DNA of 62,570 bases from Alphaproteobacteria bacterium (GTDB taxonomy: Bacteria > Pseudomonadota > Alphaproteobacteria > Micavibrionales > UBA2020), in the NCBI GenBank assembly GCA_004297545.1, contig SCTB01000039.1:1-62570 (forward strand), read 5' to 3'. Shown here in pieces: positions 43,258 to 53,295 of the stretch (position 1 is the stretch's first letter; every line of letters begins with the position of its first letter). The notes beneath the pieces were generated by a model that was given only the letters and a program-made list of their open reading frames with translations, did no database searches and was not told the origin of the DNA. Made by a program: the position numbers and the translations under genes.

Positions 43258-45462
43258 ATGATTGCCAGCTGGGCCCGGCGATACTGGGACTACATTTTGT
43301 GCGTCGCGCTGTTGATGGTCTGCGTCGGCACGCTGACCGGACTGGTCTTCAATTCCTGGCATCATGTGAATCATCTCAGTATCCGTATCTCCCACGGCCA
43401 TGCTGTCATCGGAAAGGCGCAGGACCTTGCGCTGCGGGCCGAAAAGATGCTGGCGGCAGAGCGCGGGTATTCCCTGACAGGAAATACGAAATTTGCAAAG
43501 GACTATGACGCCGCCAAGGCGGCTGCTTCCGACCGGATCGGCGAACTCAATTCCCTTGTCGAAGACAGTCCCGCGCAATCGGCAAGGATGAAGGAGCTGC
43601 AGCATTATTTCCTGAAACTGTCGGAAAAGCTCGATGCCGGTCGCATTCAAAGGGCAGGCAGCCCGTCGTCCAGGGACGAGTCGGACACGGAAGCGGCGCA
43701 CGAGAACCTGGACCGCGTCACTTCCGACCTTTTGCTGGAGGAGCAGAAGCAACTGGACTTCCTGGTGAGCTCCCTTGATGATTACCGCGTCATTTACCGC
43801 GGCAGGATACTGGGCAGCATCTTTATTTCAACCGCGCTGTTTGTGGCGTTCAGCCTCTACCTCATGCGCAAGCGGCGCCGGCGCGAGCTCGCCGAGCAGA
43901 GCCTCGGCGAGGGCGGGGAGGTCTTTCGCCTGGCGATCGAAGGCGCCAGCGACGGGTTCTTCGAGTGGAACCTTGTCAGCGACAAGGCCTTCTATTCACG
44001 CCAGTTCTGGGACATGCTGGGGTACGAATCCGACCAGTTCCCCAGCAACATGCAGTCGTTCAAGGATCTCCTGCATCCCGACGACCGCCAGCGGGTGCTG
44101 GACTATATCGAGCAGTACCTGAACGGGGAGATTTCAGAATATCTCAATGTTTTCCGCATGAGGCACCAGACGGGCAAGTGGATCTGGATCAACGCGCGCG
44201 GGAAGGCCATTTACGACGATCACGGCAAGCCCTGGCGGCTGGTCGGCGCCCATACGGACATCAGCCACATCAAGGCCTACGAGGAGAAGCTTGAAAAGTC
44301 GAAGGAGGCGGCCGAGAAAGCCAACCGCGCGAAGACGGAATTCCTGGCCCATATGAGCCATGAAATCCGCACGCCGCTCACGGCGATCAGCGGTATCGCG
44401 GAAATTTTCGAGGGGGCGCAGGCGAACCTCGCCCCGAAGCAAAAGCAACTGGTCCGCACGCTCAGTTCAAGCACCGCTTCGCTGAAAGATCTCATCAATG
44501 ACATCCTCGATTTTTCCAAGATTGAAAGCGGCGAGCTGGTCCTGGACGAGACCAGCTTCCCCTTGAGCGAGCTGTTCGAGCAGGTCGTCAGCATCTTCTC
44601 CGTCAAAGCCAGCGAAAAGGGCATCGGCTTCACCTTCGACGACAGCGACGTCAAGGGGTTGAAATTTCTGGGGGACCGCCTGCGCCTGCGCCAGATACTG
44701 ATCAACCTCATCGGCAATGCAATAAAGTTTACGTCAAAAGGCAGCGTCGACGTCACGGTTCGGCATCAACCCAGGGCGGAGGATGTTCTGCTGCATATCG
44801 AGGTGAAGGATACCGGCATCGGCATCGACCCCCGGCACTTCGCCCTTATCTTCGAGCGTTTCAAGCAGGCGGATAGTTCCGTCTCCCGGAAGTACGGCGG
44901 CACGGGGCTCGGGTTGCCGATTTCCCTGCGCCTTGCGCGGCTGATGAACGGCGATATCACGGTGCAAAGCGAGCCCGGCAAGGGCTCTCTTTTCACGCTC
45001 GAGGTGCCGTTGCGGGAAGACAGTTCGGAGCCTGCCGGGGAAACGCCCCCTCCCCGCTGGCCGGATCTGCGCTACGCCAGGATTCTCCTCGTTGAGGATT
45101 ATATCGGCAACATCGTCATTCTGAGTTACCTGCTCGACGGGCTCAGGTGCCGTTACGACGTCGCGCGCACGGGTCTCGAGGCGCTGAACAAGTGGAAGGA
45201 AGGCCGTTATGACCTCGTGCTCATGGACGTCCAGATGCCCGAGATGGACGGCTTCACGGCCACATCGCAGATCCGCCGCATCGAGCAGGAAAAGGGCCTG
45301 CCGCACACGCCGGTTATCGGCATGACGGCCCACGCCCTGGTGGGCGACAAGGAAAAATGCATCGAGGCCGGCATGGACGCTTACCTGTCGAAGCCCATCA
45401 TCGACGCCGAACTCAAGGCAAAGATGCTGGAACTCCTCGCGCGCCACAAAAAGGTCGCCTGA
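43258..45462 (+). CDS. CHASE3-PAS hybrid sensor histidine kinase with receiver
   Basis: 734 residues. TM helix at about 12-33, an extracytoplasmic CHASE3-like helical domain (about 40-175, with AEKMLAAERGYSLTGNTKF), and a second TM at about 180-200. PAS/PAC follows (about 222-345: ASDGFFEWNLVSDKAFYSRQF; TGKWIWINARGKAIYDDHGKPWRL). HisKA carries His368 in HMSHEIRTPL, then the HATPase (NLIGNAIKFTSKG, DTGIGID, GGTGLGLPIS). The C-terminal receiver has phospho-Asp657 in LVLMDVQMPEMDG and Lys in YLSKPI. It converges with the ECF sigma gene, 11 bases apart. Confidence 0.93.
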   Translation: MIASWARRYWDYILCVALLMVCVGTLTGLVFNSWHHVNHLSIRISHGHAVIGKAQDLALRAEKMLAAERGYSLTGNTKFAKDYDAAKAAASDRIGELNSLVEDSPAQSARMKELQHYFLKLSEKLDAGRIQRAGSPSSRDESDTEAAHENLDRVTSDLLLEEQKQLDFLVSSLDDYRVIYRGRILGSIFISTALFVAFSLYLMRKRRRRELAEQSLGEGGEVFRLAIEGASDGFFEWNLVSDKAFYSRQFWDMLGYESDQFPSNMQSFKDLLHPDDRQRVLDYIEQYLNGEISEYLNVFRMRHQTGKWIWINARGKAIYDDHGKPWRLVGAHTDISHIKAYEEKLEKSKEAAEKANRAKTEFLAHMSHEIRTPLTAISGIAEIFEGAQANLAPKQKQLVRTLSSSTASLKDLINDILDFSKIESGELVLDETSFPLSELFEQVVSIFSVKASEKGIGFTFDDSDVKGLKFLGDRLRLRQILINLIGNAIKFTSKGSVDVTVRHQPRAEDVLLHIEVKDTGIGIDPRHFALIFERFKQADSSVSRKYGGTGLGLPISLRLARLMNGDITVQSEPGKGSLFTLEVPLREDSSEPAGETPPPRWPDLRYARILLVEDYIGNIVILSYLLDGLRCRYDVARTGLEALNKWKEGRYDLVLMDVQMPEMDGFTATSQIRRIEQEKGLPHTPVIGMTAHALVGDKEKCIEAGMDAYLSKPIIDAELKAKMLELLARHKKVA

Positions 45463-45473
45463 TCGTCCCGCCG

Positions 45474-46010
45474 TCAGGCTGCGGTATAACCATAGGCAGG
45501 ATCCGTTTCCGGCGGAATGATCCTGGCCTTGGCGGGAGGGTCGAGGAGATCCTGAAGCTGCCGGCGCGCGCGCGACAGGCGCGAACGGACGGTGCCGACG
45601 GGGATCTGCAACGCTTCCGACACTTCCTCGTATCTCATGCCGCGGATGCAGACCATGATCAGCATTTCCCGGTGCTCCCTGGAAAGCTGCTTCATGCATT
45701 CACGCACCTTCGAAAGGTCGGTGGCGATTTCCTGCGACGGGCCGATGGAGGCCTGCTCGATATAGGGCGCCGGGTCGTACTGGGTGTCGAATTTCTTCTT
45801 GTGCCTGTATTGGGAGGCAAACAGGTTGAACATGATTTTCGACGTCCAGCTGAAGAGGTTGGTGCCGTCCTGGAAGTAATCCTTTTTTTCCAGGGCGCGC
45901 AGCAGGGTCGTCTGGACAAGGTCTTCTGCGTCACTGGCGTTTCTGGTCAGGCGCAGGGCGAATTTACGGAGGTTTGCCATCTCGCTGATGAGCGCTTCCT
46001 GTTTGAACAT
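45474..46010 (-). CDS. ECF sigma factor, ECF15/EcfG-like
   Basis: 178 residues from the ATG at 46010, which has GGAG eight bases upstream; an upstream ATG at 46028 is possible. Region 2 reads LRKFALRLTRNASDAEDLVQTTLLRALEK then GTNLFSWTSKIMFNLFASQYRHKKK. Region 4 reads LSREHREMLIMVCIRGMRYEEVSEALQIPVGTVRSRLSRARRQL. The GTNLxxWxxxImxNxxxSxyR block is characteristic of the general-stress EcfG group. PhyR and NepR, its usual switch partners, are not in the window. The two GGAAC-N16/17-CGTT promoters nearby would suit it. Confidence 0.8.
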   Translation of the reverse strand: MFKQEALISEMANLRKFALRLTRNASDAEDLVQTTLLRALEKKDYFQDGTNLFSWTSKIMFNLFASQYRHKKKFDTQYDPAPYIEQASIGPSQEIATDLSKVRECMKQLSREHREMLIMVCIRGMRYEEVSEALQIPVGTVRSRLSRARRQLQDLLDPPAKARIIPPETDPAYGYTAA

Positions 46011-46158
46011 GGGGCCAGCTCCTGTCATGTTGTTTCCGGGGTAACAATTAAAGCTTAGCCCCGGCATGTAAGGGCCTCTTTGCCGCAGCGTAAATGCAGG
46101 GAAAAACTTTGTTTCTTTTTCGTAGCAACCGGTCTATATGAGAAGTGGTTGTCACAAA

Positions 46159-46177
46159 TTTTACATGCATTTTACAT
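46159..46177 (+). promoter_or_regulatory. Direct repeat TTTTACAT with 11-base period, possible OmpR-type operator
   Basis: Two identical octamers TTTTACAT (46159-46166 and 46170-46177) repeat with an 11-base period, just upstream of the TTG start of the OmpR-family regulator. Such regulators bind head-to-tail half-sites one helical turn apart, so autoregulation is plausible. TTGTCA (46149-46154), 17 bases, then TTACAT (46172-46177) could be the overlapped promoter. Confidence 0.4.
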
Positions 46178-46189
46178 AGGGTGTGCTGC

Positions 46190-46918
46190 TTGTATAAAGC
46201 GACCGTTCTGACAGTAGACGACGACGAAAACCTGCAGGTGGTCATGCGGCAATACCTGGAGCAGAACGGCTATCAGTTCATTTCCGCGTTGAACGGCGCG
46301 GAGCTGATGAGCAAGCTGGATCTCGCCCATCCCGACATCATCCTTCTCGACCTCGGCCTGCCGGACCAGGACGGCCTCTCGCTTCTGACGGCGATCCGCA
46401 GCAAGTGCAGGGCGCCGGTCATTGTCGTGAGCGGCAAGAACGAAACCGCCGACCGCATCGTCGGCCTCGAGATGGGCGCCGACGACTACCTGACCAAGCC
46501 GTTTGAGATGCGCGAGCTCTCGGCCCGCATCAAGGCCGTGCTGCGGCGCTCCGCCGGCGCGGAAAAGCAGCCGGCCGGCGAGGCGGAGAACAAGGCCAAG
46601 CGTCTTGCCTTCAGCGGCTGGGTGCTGGACCGGCTGCAGTACCAGCTCTTCGACAAGGACGGAATGCCGGCGGACCTGACCAGCGGCGAGTTCAAGCTGC
46701 TGGAGGCGCTCGTGGTGGCGCCCAACCGCGTGCTGTCGCGCGAGCAGCTGTTCGAGCTGACGCGCCAGGGCGAATTCGACGTCTATGACCGCGTCATCGA
46801 CATCCAGATCGCCCGCATCCGCAAAAAGCTCAGCGACGATCCCCAGAATCCGTCGCTCATCAAGACCGTGCGCGGCGTCGGCTACATGTTCTGCGGCGAA
46901 GCAAAACCCGTCGACTGA
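46190..46918 (+). CDS. OmpR/PhoB-family response regulator (KdpE-like)
   Basis: 242 residues from a TTG at 46190 with AGGG about nine bases upstream; a GTG at 46145 is an alternative but would put the putative operator inside the gene. The receiver has VLTVDDDENL, phospho-Asp54 in ILLDLGLPDQDG, VVSGKNETADR and Lys in YLTKPFEMREL. A winged-helix DNA-binding domain follows (about 140-238: LTSGEFKLLEALV, NRVLSREQLF, DRVIDIQIARIRKKL, KTVRGVGYMF). No kinase is adjacent on the same strand; the CHASE3 hybrid upstream is a candidate partner. Confidence 0.9.
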   Translation: MYKATVLTVDDDENLQVVMRQYLEQNGYQFISALNGAELMSKLDLAHPDIILLDLGLPDQDGLSLLTAIRSKCRAPVIVVSGKNETADRIVGLEMGADDYLTKPFEMRELSARIKAVLRRSAGAEKQPAGEAENKAKRLAFSGWVLDRLQYQLFDKDGMPADLTSGEFKLLEALVVAPNRVLSREQLFELTRQGEFDVYDRVIDIQIARIRKKLSDDPQNPSLIKTVRGVGYMFCGEAKPVD

Positions 46919-47309
46919 TCTTAGCGCATCTTGCTGGCTGTGACGTAACCGCCTGCAGGCGCCCCGGGCGTGTCGAAACCGCCGGCCGCCGCGCGGACGC
47001 CCGGGATGAATCCGGGAGAGGGGAGATAATCCTTTCAAGCCGCATCGCTCGTCTTTCCGGAAATGGAGCCGCTGTAATCTCCGGCGTGTCATGAGGTCCG
47101 GCAGGGGCAATGGCAAATGTATTTTCTATAATACCAGATTAAATGCATCTGAACATTTTTTAGATGCGTGACATAAGCATATTTCAACACCTTGTTAATT
47201 ATTTCTCCCTAGACTGGAAAATGCGGAATATCGTGCGCGGCGTAGAAAACTTTTTTAATGTAAAATATTGAAGCGATACGCGCGGGTTGCAGATAACGGA
47301 GGGATAAAC
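46919..47309 (+). other. Intergenic stretch before the giant RTX gene
   Basis: About 390 bases without a convincing gene. The first half is GC-rich and holds an inverted repeat CCCGGGCGT / ACGCCCGGG (46963-46971 and 46997-47005) with a 25-base loop, possibly part of a terminator for the regulator gene but without a T-run. The second half (from about 47110) is AT-rich and contains TATAAT (47127-47132) and a near-perfect inverted repeat ATGCATCT / AGATGCGT (47143-47150 and 47162-47169), which may be the RTX promoter region or an operator. Confidence 0.4.
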
Positions 47310-50300
47310 GTGGCTATTGTTCTCCTGCCTGATCAGGGCACCAACGAAGACGATACCCTTATAAGCACCGGCGCCGGTGACGTCATGGTCGGCCTGGCGG
47401 GGGATGACATTTACCTCGTCGATGACACGCTTGACAGGGTTGTTGAAAACGCGGGCCAGGGAACCGACGTCGTCAAAAGCACCGTATCGTTTAACCTCTC
47501 GACGATGGCGAATGTTGAAACCCTGCTGCTGCTGGGGGCGGGCAATCTCGACGGAACCGGAAACGCGTCAAACAACCTTATTGTCGGCAACAGCGGCAAC
47601 AATACGCTCGATGGCGGCGCGGGCGATGACCAGCTCGCTGGTTCCACGGGCGATGATTTTTACATCGTCGACAGCCTGCTTGACCTGATCGTCGAGAACC
47701 CTGGCCAGGGCACCGACACCATCAGCGCCAATCTCGATTACGATCTGTCGACAGCCTTCGGCGAGATTGAAAACCTGATTCTGACCGGCGCCGCGATTAT
47801 CGGCATCGGCAGCGACGCTGACAACGCCATTACCGGCAACGCCAACGTCAACACCCTGGACGGCGGTCTTGGCGACGACACAATAGACGGCGGCGCCGGC
47901 GCGGATAGCATGATCGGCGGCGACGGCGACGATACGTTCTATGCCGATAACGCCGGCGACCTGATTTTTGAAAATGCGCTTGAGGGCACGGATACCGTCA
48001 TCAGTACGGTAACCTACACGCTGTCGCCGACCGAAGAAATCGAAAACCTGACGCTGACAGGCGCGGGCACGATCGACGGCACCGGTAACGGCCTTGACAA
48101 CGTCATCACCGGCAACGACCAGATCAACGTGCTGGACGGCGGTGCCGGCAACGACACGCTAGACGGCGGGTTAGGCGCGGATACCATGATCGGCGGCGCC
48201 GGAAACGATACATTTTTCGTCCAGGATCCAGCCGATGTCGTCACCGAGGCTGCCGGTCCTGATGTCGATACCATCGTTTCCACCGCCAGCTTCAACCTGG
48301 CGACGAACGCGACGAACGTCGAAAACCTGACGCTGAGCGGCAGCGCCGTTGCCGGCACCGGCGATGGCGGCGTCAACGTCATTACGGGCACGGCGGGAAA
48401 CAACACGCTGGATGGCGGCGGCGGCGACGACACGCTGATCGGCCTGGACGGCAACGACGTTTTTATCGTGGACAGCCTGGGTGACACCGTCCTTGAAAAC
48501 TCGGGCGAAGGCACGGACACGATACGGTCCAGCGTCGATTTCGACCTTTCATTCGGCGGCCAGAACGTCGAGAACCTGACGCTGCTGGGCGCCGCTCTCG
48601 TCGGCACCGGCGATACGGGCAATAACGTCATCACCGGCAACGCCAACGTCAATACCTTAAGCGGCGGCGGCGGGAACGACACGCTGGACGGCGACGGCGA
48701 CACGCTCAGCAGCGGCGCCGACACCATGATCGGCGGATTGGGCAACGATGTTTTCATCGTCGACAATGCCGGCGATTCCATCACGGAGGCGGGAAGCGGC
48801 GGCACGGATACCGTGCAGACGGAAGTCACCTATACGCTGACGGCGGGCGCGGAGGTCGAAACCATCACCATCACGGGACTGGGCGCGATCGACGTGACTG
48901 GAAACGCGACGGGCCAGTTCATCGGCGGCAACGACAGCGTCAATACGCTTGATGGCGGCCTGGGCAACGACACGCTGGACGGCGGCCTCGGCAACGACCG
49001 CATGATCGGCGGCGACGGCGACGATACGTTCTTTATCGACAGTTCCAGCGACGTTCTTGTTGAACTCGCGGGTGAGGGCGTTGATCTGGCTGTTGCCAGC
49101 GTCAACTTCGATTTAAACGCCAATGGCGGCGAAGTCGATAACCTGCTGCTCACCGGTACAGCCCTTATCGGCACCGGCAACGGCATCGACAACATCATTT
49201 TCGGGAACACGCTTAACAATACCCTGAGCGGCGGCGCAGGGAACGACACGCTGGATGGCGGTGCCGGCAACGACAGCATGATAGGCGGCGCGGGCGACGA
49301 TACATTCTATGTGGGCAGCACAGGCGACGTCGTCGTTGAAAGTGCGGGGCAGGGAACCGATACGGTAATTTCTGATGTAAATTATAGCCTCTCCTCCCGG
49401 CCGGATCTGGAAAACTTGGTCCTTACAGGCGCAGCCATCATCGGCACCGGCAACAGTTCCGCCAATACGATCACCGGCAATGCGAACAACAATATACTGA
49501 TCGGGGCCGACGGCAATGACTCGCTTTTTGGCGATCTGGGCATCGACACGCTGAACGGTGGTGCCGGCAACGACACGCTCGATGGCGGTCTGGACGCCGA
49601 CATCCTGATTGGAGGTGCCGGAGACGACGTATTTACTGTCGATGACAGTGGTGACCTTGTCACCGAAACAACCTCAGGTTCGGCAGGAGGCGCGGATACC
49701 GTATTATCCAGCATCACGTATATCTTGGGTACGAATCTTGAAAACCTGACGCTGGATGCTCTGGCCGGCAATATCAACGGGACCGGCAACGCTGTCGTCA
49801 ACATCATTACCGGCAATGCCGGAGACAATACGCTGAACGGCGCGGCCGGCGCCGACTCGCTGATCGGCGGCGGCGGGAATGATACCTTCATCGTCGACAA
49901 CATTCTCGATTCCGTCACGGGCGGCGCGGGCATCGATACCATCGTCTCCAGCCTCAGCTACAGCCTCAACACGATTCCTCTTGGGAATATCGAGAATCTG
50001 ACCCTCACCGGGTCGGCCGTATCCGGCACCGGCAACGGGCTCGACAACGTCATCACCGGCAACGCCGCCACCAATATCCTGACCGGCCTGGCTGGCAACG
50101 ATACGCTGGACGGCGGCCTTGGCAACGACAGCCTGATCGGCGGTCTTGGCGACGATACTTTGGTCGTCAACGCGCAGACCGATATCCTTATAGAGCAGGT
50201 CGGCCAGGGTACGGACACCGTCTTAAGCAGCGTTACCTATATTCTCAGTGCGGCGAATGTCGAGAACCTGACACTCAGCGGCTCCGCTAACATCAATGCG

Positions 50301-52181
50301 ACCGGCAGCTCCGGCGACAATATTGTCACCGGCAACAGCGGCAATAACATCCTGAATGGCGGCCTCGGCTTCGATTCCCTTGAAGGAGGCCTCGGCAACG
50401 ATACTTTCATCATCGACACGCTGACGGATATCATCACCGATGCAGGCGGCATCGACACGATTTCAGAGGGTTTCGTCGACTTCGACCTGAATTCGGTAAC
50501 GGGCGTCATCGAAAACCTGATTCTCACCGGTACAGGTAACTGGGACGGAACTGGTGACGCCAACAACAATGCCATCACGGGCAACGCAGGCATCAACACA
50601 CTGACCGGCAATGACGGCAACGACACGCTGAACGGCGGCGCGGGCGGCGATACGATGTATGGCGGGCTTGGCGACGACACGTTCTATGTCGACAGCCTGC
50701 TTGACGTCATTATAGAGAACCCGGGAGAGGGCACCGACACGGTCATTCTCGTCGGCAACCTCGGCACATACGTTATCCCGGCGGAGGTCGAAGGGCTCAG
50801 CATCATCGGCAGTTCCGGCGGAAACCTGACGGGCAGCCCCGGCAACGACATCCTGACCGGGAATGCGGGGAACAACTCCCTGAACGGCCTCGCCGGCGCG
50901 GATACGATGATCGGCGGCAAGGGCAATGACATTTATTTCGCCGACGATGCCGGCGATTTCATCATAGAAAATCTCGGCGAAGGCACCGACACGCTTTTCG
51001 CCGCCTCCAGCGCTACCTTTACCAGCTTCGACATGAGCACGAATGCGATCAACGTCGAGCGCCTGACGGTGACGGGGACGGGGGATTTCGACGTCATGGG
51101 CAACTACGACGACAATCTCCTAATCGGTAACAGCGGCTCTAATTTATTGAACGGTTTTTTGGGCAAGGATTCGATGATCGGCGGGCTCGGCAACGATTTC
51201 TATGTCGTAGATACCACCACCGATTATGTCAGCGATTCCGGCGGCATCGACACAGTCATTTCCACCATCAGCTACACACTCAAGAGTGGTTTTGAAAACC
51301 TGATACTGACGGATGCCAATTTTCCGACGCCCACAGAGAGCGGAGACCTTATTGGGAAGGGCAACGGCGCGAATAATGTCATCGACGCAACCTTGGCCAC
51401 CGGCAACCACACGCTATATGGTTTTGGTGCCCGCGATACGATCTACGGCGGCGACGGGGACGATACGCTGGACGGGGGAACCGGCGCCGATACGATGGCG
51501 GGCGGCGACGGGGACGATTCGTATATCGTCGACGGCATCGGCGACATCATCATCGAGAATACCGACGAAGGCGAAGATACGCTTACCGTCGCTGCTTCAT
51601 ACACCTTGTCGTCGACCGCCGAGGTTGAAATCATTAATTTAACCGGTGCGGGCGGCCAGAGTTTCACGGCCAGCGATACGGCTAACGAGATTACGGCGAA
51701 CGGTACGACGAAAATCATTTTCGCCCTGGGCGGGGATGACACGATTACGGGCGGCGCCGGCGCGGATGTTATCAATGGCGGCGACGGGGACGACTATATA
51801 GTATCAGGAGCCGGCAAGGACGCGATGACAGGGGGGGCGGGTCAGGATACCTTCGTGCTTGAATTCGCCAGCGCTTTTTTGAATGTGGATGTTATCAGGG
51901 ACTTCAACCCCAATGATGCAGGCAGTTTGACAGACCCCGCGCTCGGCGACGTCCTGGATATCAGCGATATTCTCGACCATATCACCGGGTCCGGCGCCCT
52001 TTCGGATTATGTGCATATCGCCGATGGCGTCACCAATACCATCGTTCAAATCGATCTGGATGGAACGGGCAGCACGTATCATTTCAGGACAATTGCCTTT
52101 CTGGAGAACATCATCGGCCTTACCGGCGAGGCAAACCTTCTTCTCAGCGGGAATCTGGAAGACGGGGGCCTTTTCACATAA
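47310..52181 (+). CDS. Giant RTX repeat protein (hemolysin-type Ca-binding)
   Basis: 1623 residues from a GTG at 47310 with GGAGG seven bases upstream; the earlier TTG frame has no signal. The protein is about 16 tandem units of roughly 95 residues. Each unit has Ca-binding nonapeptides ([17 protein letters not shown]), a DxxxDVVxE strand, a TVxSSVxYTL strand and a spacer (ENLTLTGxAxIxGTGNxxDNxITGN). The last 110 residues form a different module ([11 protein letters not shown] ... [12 protein letters not shown] ... LLLSGNL) resembling type I secretion C-termini. There is no N-terminal signal and no catalytic domain. A secreted or surface-retained Ca-dependent adhesin or S-layer-like protein is likely. 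Confidence 0.9.
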   Translation: MAIVLLPDQGTNEDDTLISTGAGDVMVGLAGDDIYLVDDTLDRVVENAGQGTDVVKSTVSFNLSTMANVETLLLLGAGNLDGTGNASNNLIVGNSGNNTLDGGAGDDQLAGSTGDDFYIVDSLLDLIVENPGQGTDTISANLDYDLSTAFGEIENLILTGAAIIGIGSDADNAITGNANVNTLDGGLGDDTIDGGAGADSMIGGDGDDTFYADNAGDLIFENALEGTDTVISTVTYTLSPTEEIENLTLTGAGTIDGTGNGLDNVITGNDQINVLDGGAGNDTLDGGLGADTMIGGAGNDTFFVQDPADVVTEAAGPDVDTIVSTASFNLATNATNVENLTLSGSAVAGTGDGGVNVITGTAGNNTLDGGGGDDTLIGLDGNDVFIVDSLGDTVLENSGEGTDTIRSSVDFDLSFGGQNVENLTLLGAALVGTGDTGNNVITGNANVNTLSGGGGNDTLDGDGDTLSSGADTMIGGLGNDVFIVDNAGDSITEAGSGGTDTVQTEVTYTLTAGAEVETITITGLGAIDVTGNATGQFIGGNDSVNTLDGGLGNDTLDGGLGNDRMIGGDGDDTFFIDSSSDVLVELAGEGVDLAVASVNFDLNANGGEVDNLLLTGTALIGTGNGIDNIIFGNTLNNTLSGGAGNDTLDGGAGNDSMIGGAGDDTFYVGSTGDVVVESAGQGTDTVISDVNYSLSSRPDLENLVLTGAAIIGTGNSSANTITGNANNNILIGADGNDSLFGDLGIDTLNGGAGNDTLDGGLDADILIGGAGDDVFTVDDSGDLVTETTSGSAGGADTVLSSITYILGTNLENLTLDALAGNINGTGNAVVNIITGNAGDNTLNGAAGADSLIGGGGNDTFIVDNILDSVTGGAGIDTIVSSLSYSLNTIPLGNIENLTLTGSAVSGTGNGLDNVITGNAATNILTGLAGNDTLDGGLGNDSLIGGLGDDTLVVNAQTDILIEQVGQGTDTVLSSVTYILSAANVENLTLSGSANINATGSSGDNIVTGNSGNNILNGGLGFDSLEGGLGNDTFIIDTLTDIITDAGGIDTISEGFVDFDLNSVTGVIENLILTGTGNWDGTGDANNNAITGNAGINTLTGNDGNDTLNGGAGGDTMYGGLGDDTFYVDSLLDVIIENPGEGTDTVILVGNLGTYVIPAEVEGLSIIGSSGGNLTGSPGNDILTGNAGNNSLNGLAGADTMIGGKGNDIYFADDAGDFIIENLGEGTDTLFAASSATFTSFDMSTNAINVERLTVTGTGDFDVMGNYDDNLLIGNSGSNLLNGFLGKDSMIGGLGNDFYVVDTTTDYVSDSGGIDTVISTISYTLKSGFENLILTDANFPTPTESGDLIGKGNGANNVIDATLATGNHTLYGFGARDTIYGGDGDDTLDGGTGADTMAGGDGDDSYIVDGIGDIIIENTDEGEDTLTVAASYTLSSTAEVEIINLTGAGGQSFTASDTANEITANGTTKIIFALGGDDTITGGAGADVINGGDGDDYIVSGAGKDAMTGGAGQDTFVLEFASAFLNVDVIRDFNPNDAGSLTDPALGDVLDISDILDHITGSGALSDYVHIADGVTNTIVQIDLDGTGSTYHFRTIAFLENIIGLTGEANLLLSGNLEDGGLFT

Positions 52182-52262
52182 ATACAGAGGAATCGCGCGC
52201 GATAGGTGCATCCCCCTGTCGAGAGCATACGCCGCCTGCGCGTTGTTTTAGTCATGTAGGGT

Positions 52263-53261
52263 GTGTTTTGTCACCGCCCCTTGAATTACGAAAACGCTTC
52301 TCGACATTATGTTCCTTTTTGGCTATTTATGGCGGCAATGTCCTTGCCAAGAGTTACATCACCCGCCGAAGCGAGCAACCGGATGGAGTTTTCCAACCGC
52401 TGTCTCTATGGCGTTTTTCAATTCTTCAGCCATATACCGTTGCTCAAGCGCCTCTACCCGTCGATGCAAAAGGGCTGGGCCGCTCTCACTTGGCCGGGCG
52501 GTCATAAGGTCAAGCACTACAACGGCGCGCTTTTCCTTCTGGACTACAAGAAATTGCCCGACCGCAAGGTCGCGCTGCACGGCGGCCATGAGCTTCGGCA
52601 GCACGCCTACTTCTTCTCTCAGTTGATGAAGAAAAGTTGCGACGTCTTTTTGGATGTCGGGGCGAACATCGGCCTCTATACCATCGACGCGGCGTCTCAC
52701 GGCGTACCGGAGATCCACGCCTTCGAGCCGGACCCCCGCAACTACGCCCAGCTGCACGCCAACCTGTATCTCAACAAATTGGCAGCCGAAGTCCGAACCT
52801 ATCCTATTGGGCTCTCCGATAAGAGCGGTTCCCTGGAATTCGATCTGGCGCCCGATGCAAAAACGAACCTCACTAAAGTGGCGGCGGGTTCGACCGCAAG
52901 CTCCCATACCCAAAAGCTCCCGGTCAAGCCGCTCGACGAGGTGGTTCCTTGTACAGGCAAAAAGATATTCCTGAAAATAGATGTTGAAGGCCACGAGCAC
53001 GCCGTGCTCAAGGGGGCTGCCCGGCTCCTCGCAAACAACGACTGCTTCCTGCAGGTGGAGGCTTGGCCCGAAAACGCGCCCGCGCTCACAGCCTACCTTG
53101 AGACCTTCGGATACAAGCTTGTCCATCGCATTCAGGACGACTACTACTTCGAGCGGCCTTTCCTTGCTGCTGCTCAGCGGACGGCCGCAACCCCGAGCTC
53201 TTCGGGAGAGCGCCCCCTTTCCGAAAAGCCGGTGCAGCAAGCAGGTCATGTCGGCCCGTGA
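52263..53261 (+). CDS. FkbM-family methyltransferase
   Basis: Up to 332 residues; the start is uncertain (GTG at 52263, ATG at 52329 or 52383, none with a good ribosome site). The SAM-binding motif DVGANIGLYTIDAA, then IHAFEPDPRNYAQLHANL, then FLKIDVEGHEHAVLKGA is the FkbM O-methyltransferase pattern. A polar Ser/Pro/Glu-rich tail of about 30 residues follows the domain. These enzymes usually methylate sugars of surface glycans. It lies 81 bases after the giant RTX gene and is followed by a second FkbM gene. An alternative reading frame at the very start is open as well. Confidence 0.82.
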   Translation: MFCHRPLNYENASRHYVPFWLFMAAMSLPRVTSPAEASNRMEFSNRCLYGVFQFFSHIPLLKRLYPSMQKGWAALTWPGGHKVKHYNGALFLLDYKKLPDRKVALHGGHELRQHAYFFSQLMKKSCDVFLDVGANIGLYTIDAASHGVPEIHAFEPDPRNYAQLHANLYLNKLAAEVRTYPIGLSDKSGSLEFDLAPDAKTNLTKVAAGSTASSHTQKLPVKPLDEVVPCTGKKIFLKIDVEGHEHAVLKGAARLLANNDCFLQVEAWPENAPALTAYLETFGYKLVHRIQDDYYFERPFLAAAQRTAATPSSSGERPLSEKPVQQAGHVGP

Positions 53262-53295
53262 AGTCCAATTCAATTGTTAGCGCTGGAGCGAAAGC

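Noticed and set aside
48014-51775. Several Pro/Ser/Val-rich open frames antisense to the giant RTX gene
   Set aside because: They mirror the RTX repeat codons (Gly-Asp read backwards as Pro/Ser/Val) and have no ribosome sites or domains.
47310-52181. Repeat array considered as CRISPR or recent DNA tandem repeat
   Set aside because: The periodicity is at protein level, about 285 bases per unit and diverged; there are no short identical repeats with unique spacers.
52268-52507. Alternative 79-codon frame at the start of the first FkbM gene
   Set aside because: No domain match, and the overlapping frame continues without interruption into the methyltransferase; kept only as a reason for start uncertainty.
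53057-53280. Mobile-element signature between the two FkbM genes
   Set aside because: No terminal inverted repeats, target duplication or transposase fragment could be seen.
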